Shown in pieces: positions 6,180 through 7,555 of a DNA stretch of 7,555 nt (position 1 is the first letter of the stretch; each line of letters starts with the position of its first letter). Made by a program: the position numbers and the translations under genes. The stretch is from CAYSHJ01 sp964589725. Its GTDB lineage: Bacteria; Planctomycetota; Planctomycetia; Planctomycetales; Planctomycetaceae. The stretch lies in contig CAZPUJ010000429.1 of assembly GCA_964589725.1 (NCBI GenBank), forward strand, positions 1 to 7,555. Direction: 5' to 3'. Under the pieces are notes generated by a model, which made no database searches, was not told the origin of the DNA, and was given only the letters and a program-made list of their open reading frames with translations.

Positions 6180-6188
6180 GGGGGGGGG
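6180..6188 (+). repeat. G9 homopolymer tract
   Basis: Nine consecutive G residues stand 74 bp after the holA stop, followed nearby by a T6 run (6195-6200). It lies outside any supported gene. Such tracts can vary in length by slippage and are also prone to sequencing error. Confidence 0.8.
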
Positions 6189-6297
6189 AGTTCCATTTTT
6201 TGCCTGCCTCGCAATGCCCTCGCCCAGGCCACGAGGAATGTGCAAAATCCGTGAATTAACGAGCCTCACAACGGCTGCAGACTGTCCTCAATGAAGT

Positions 6298-6359
6298 CGC
6301 TGGTCGCGCGCGATTGCCCGAACATGATTTTAAGCTGGTGTGTCGGCTCGCGACCATCG
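6298..6359. repeat. 11-bp inverted repeat with a 40-base loop
   Basis: CGCTGGTCGCG (6298-6308) pairs with CGCGACCATCG (6349-6359) with a single mismatch. Loose extra pairing inside the loop is possible (GCCCGA with TCGGC). It could be a structured leader or a weak 3' hairpin of holA, but it is nearly 200 bp beyond the stop and has no T-run directly after it. Confidence 0.4.
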
Positions 6360-6398
6360 ATTGTAGTTTCCTTTTACAATGCTGCCTGACGGGCTAGC

Positions 6399-6483
6399 GT
6401 CATTAATGACAATTCACGAAATCTCAGTAACTCTCTATAGACATCTCAATTAACTCATTTTATCAATTGATTATTCTGATAAA
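6399..6483. promoter_or_regulatory. AT-rich segment with palindromes and a direct repeat
   Basis: The segment contains a perfect 12-bp palindrome GTCATTAATGAC (6399-6410). A near-direct repeat follows: ATCTCAGTAACTC (6421-6433) and ATCTCAATTAACTC (6443-6456), offset by 22 bp, about two helical turns. Next come a 10-bp palindrome ATCAATTGAT (6462-6471) and a TTTATCA/TGATAAA inverted pair (6459-6465, 6477-6483). This clustering in an AT-rich island 270-360 bp upstream of the LEPR-XLL start suggests a promoter/operator zone. Which regulator would bind is unknown. Confidence 0.4.
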
Positions 6484-6755
6484 TCGTCGTAGAACTCTCA
6501 AACTATCCATTATTAAAATTCCTGGATTCAATTGCACTGCCAGTCACCCGGGAGCAACGGTCGAAAAAAGGTTCCTCCCGATTGAGGAGCGTGTTGTGCG
6601 ACGGTGCGCTTGGTGACGAGCCGTTCTATGAATTTCGACTTCCCGAGAACGTCACCGCTGACACTGCGCTCGTTCTTGATTTTCGAAGCCCCCACGCTGA
6701 AGAGACTCACAACTAGACGAACAAGAGTAAACAGGAACTCCATTTGCACCTCAAC

Positions 6756-7555
6756 ATGAGCTTCATCCGTTGGACGGAATCAATTCGAAGGCAGACTCGA
6801 CCGTCATCGCCGTGTCGGAAGCGCAATGGCCGGTTTGTCCGGATTGTCGAAGCACTCGAAATGCGCGTGCTCTTGTCTGGCGCGGACGTCTTGGGTGCGA
6901 ACCAACTGTCGTTGCAAACGGATGGGGTTTGGATCTCGGTCGAAGAGCTCATGCAGCTCCCGACGGCCGGTGTCGCTTGGGAGACTCTGGCGGCGGCCGC
7001 GGCGGGCGACACGGGGGTTCCCAATCTCGCGGATCAGAACAGCGATGCGGATGTGTTGACGCTGGCGAAAGCACTGGTGGGCGTGCGGTTCGGCAACCAG
7101 CAATACATCGAAGAGGCCCGCAGCAACATCATGGTGGCGATCGGCACGGAGGTTGGCGGGACGCAACTCGCAGTCTCACGTGGAATGGCACCGTATGTCA
7201 TTTCCGCGAACCTGGTCGGGCTGTCGCCGGAACAGGATGCAGTGTTTCGCGAGTGGCTTGTCTACGAACTCGCCACCGATCTCCATTTATCTTCGGACGA
7301 CTCTTTGACTGGCAGCACCATCACGATGCTGGACCGCCACGAGTCAGAGCCGAACAACCGTGGCCTGATGGCCGGAGCCAGTCGCGCAGCGATCGCCGCG
7401 TATCTCGGAGACCTGCCGCAACTGGACCGCGTCGCGCAGGTCTTCAAGGGGTGGTTGGGCGATCGTTCGTCGTACGCCGGGTTCAGTTACAACAGCGACC
7501 TCTCCTGGCAATTCGATCCGAACAATCCGGTGGGAATCAATCCGGTCGGAGCCAC
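6756..7555 (+). CDS. LEPR-XLL-type secreted protein, alginate-lyase-like, 3' end cut by the window
   Basis: The frame stays open from ATG at 6756 to the window edge: 266 full codons plus two bases. Residues 1-30 are basic (RWTESIRRQTRPSSPCRKRNGRF). They are followed by VEALEMRVLLSGAD (31-44), a variant of the planctomycete LEPR-XLL signature (usually LEPRxLLSA) found at the N-terminus of many large exported proteins; Met36 replaces the usual Pro. Residues about 95-245 look alpha-helical. EPNNRGLMAGASRAAIAAYLGD (198-219) and QVFKGWLGDRSSYAGF (228-243) resemble alginate-lyase-like / alpha-toroid polysaccharide lyase proteins, where an Asn-Asn pair lies at the catalytic region. The lyase assignment rests on remembered motif similarity and is moderate. 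An in-frame TAG upstream limits the start to ATG 6756 or a TTG at 6744; no Shine-Dalgarno is seen. Large LEPR-XLL proteins often carry repeats or cadherin-like domains further on, but none is visible here. Confidence 0.8.
   Translation, partial: MSFIRWTESIRRQTRPSSPCRKRNGRFVRIVEALEMRVLLSGADVLGANQLSLQTDGVWISVEELMQLPTAGVAWETLAAAAAGDTGVPNLADQNSDADVLTLAKALVGVRFGNQQYIEEARSNIMVAIGTEVGGTQLAVSRGMAPYVISANLVGLSPEQDAVFREWLVYELATDLHLSSDDSLTGSTITMLDRHESEPNNRGLMAGASRAAIAAYLGDLPQLDRVAQVFKGWLGDRSSYAGFSYNSDLSWQFDPNNPVGINPVGA

Larger units (their letters stand above)
6107..6755. other. 649-bp intergenic region without a convincing gene
   Basis: No convincing coding region is seen between holA and the LEPR-XLL gene. 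The first part (6107-6290) is GC-rich and contains a G9 tract. The centre holds an inverted repeat at 6298-6359. About 6395-6535 is clearly AT-rich, unlike the rest of the window, and holds short palindromes and a direct repeat. The last part (6536-6755) returns to normal composition; it contains short open frames on both strands that lack recognisable motifs. A weak promoter-like pair TTGATT (6467-6472) and TAGAAC (6490-6495), spaced by 17 bp, is present but unconvincing. If the LEPR-XLL transcript starts in the AT-rich part, its 5' leader would be over 200 bases long. Confidence 0.6.

Noticed and set aside
6580..6717. Plus-strand open frame reading DEPFYEFRLPENVTADTALVLDFRSP before a TAG
   Set aside because: The residue mix looks protein-like, but there is no good start or ribosome site and it is short; it may be a remnant or chance.
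6528..6749. Minus-strand 73-codon frame starting MEFLFTLVRLVVSLFSVG
   Set aside because: It has a hydrophobic start that could suggest a small membrane protein, but its start is only 6 bp from the divergent LEPR-XLL start, there is no ribosome site, and no known motif; kept only as a remote possibility.

Overview
The window looks like a piece of a GC-rich planctomycete chromosome (phylum Planctomycetota). The evidence is an N-terminal LEPR-XLL-type signature in the last gene, a secreted beta-propeller/di-haem cytochrome c protein, a lipoprotein thioredoxin, weak or absent Shine-Dalgarno sequences, and intergenic spacers filled with palindromic repeat families, including a CCCTCTCC-type repeat. 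The lineage is inferred from these traits; no marker RNA gene is present.

Layout from left to right: (1) positions 3-113 are probably the last 36 codons of a plus-strand gene that enters from the left, with a very basic C-terminus. (2) 163-795, minus: a thioredoxin-fold lipoprotein with an intact CEPC active site. (3) 796-1252: a spacer dominated by a nested palindromic element bounded by a perfect 21-bp direct repeat. (4) 1253-3127, minus: a secreted protein joining a YVTN-type beta-propeller to a di-haem peroxidase (CCP/MauG-like) domain. (5) 3128-3329: a spacer with a possible operator dyad and a strong 24-bp inverted repeat that ends at the next stop codon. (6) 3330-4796, minus: a phosphoglucomutase/phosphomannomutase-like protein whose three active-site loops are all degenerate and whose fourth domain is missing, with an added Cys-rich N-terminus. 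(7) 4797-5101: a divergent spacer holding a CCCTCTCC-type double-hairpin repeat. (8) 5102-6106, plus: DNA polymerase III delta subunit (holA). (9) 6107-6755: a 649-bp spacer with a G9 tract, an inverted repeat and an AT-rich segment of short palindromes and direct repeats. (10) 6756 to the window edge, plus: the first 266 residues of a large secreted LEPR-XLL protein that resembles alginate-lyase-like alpha-toroid proteins.

Nothing here forms an obvious operon: the coding regions are separated by roughly 200-650 bp, apart from the short 49-bp gap at the left edge. Genes 2 and 4 both have export signals and belong to redox families; they might cooperate outside the cytoplasm, but sequence does not show this. 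holA is a housekeeping gene unrelated to its neighbours. The most unusual items are the degenerate phosphohexomutase, the direct-repeat-bounded palindromic element at 868-1203, and the AT-rich leader before the LEPR-XLL gene. I see no CRISPR array, tRNA, rRNA, complete insertion sequence or recognisable defence system.
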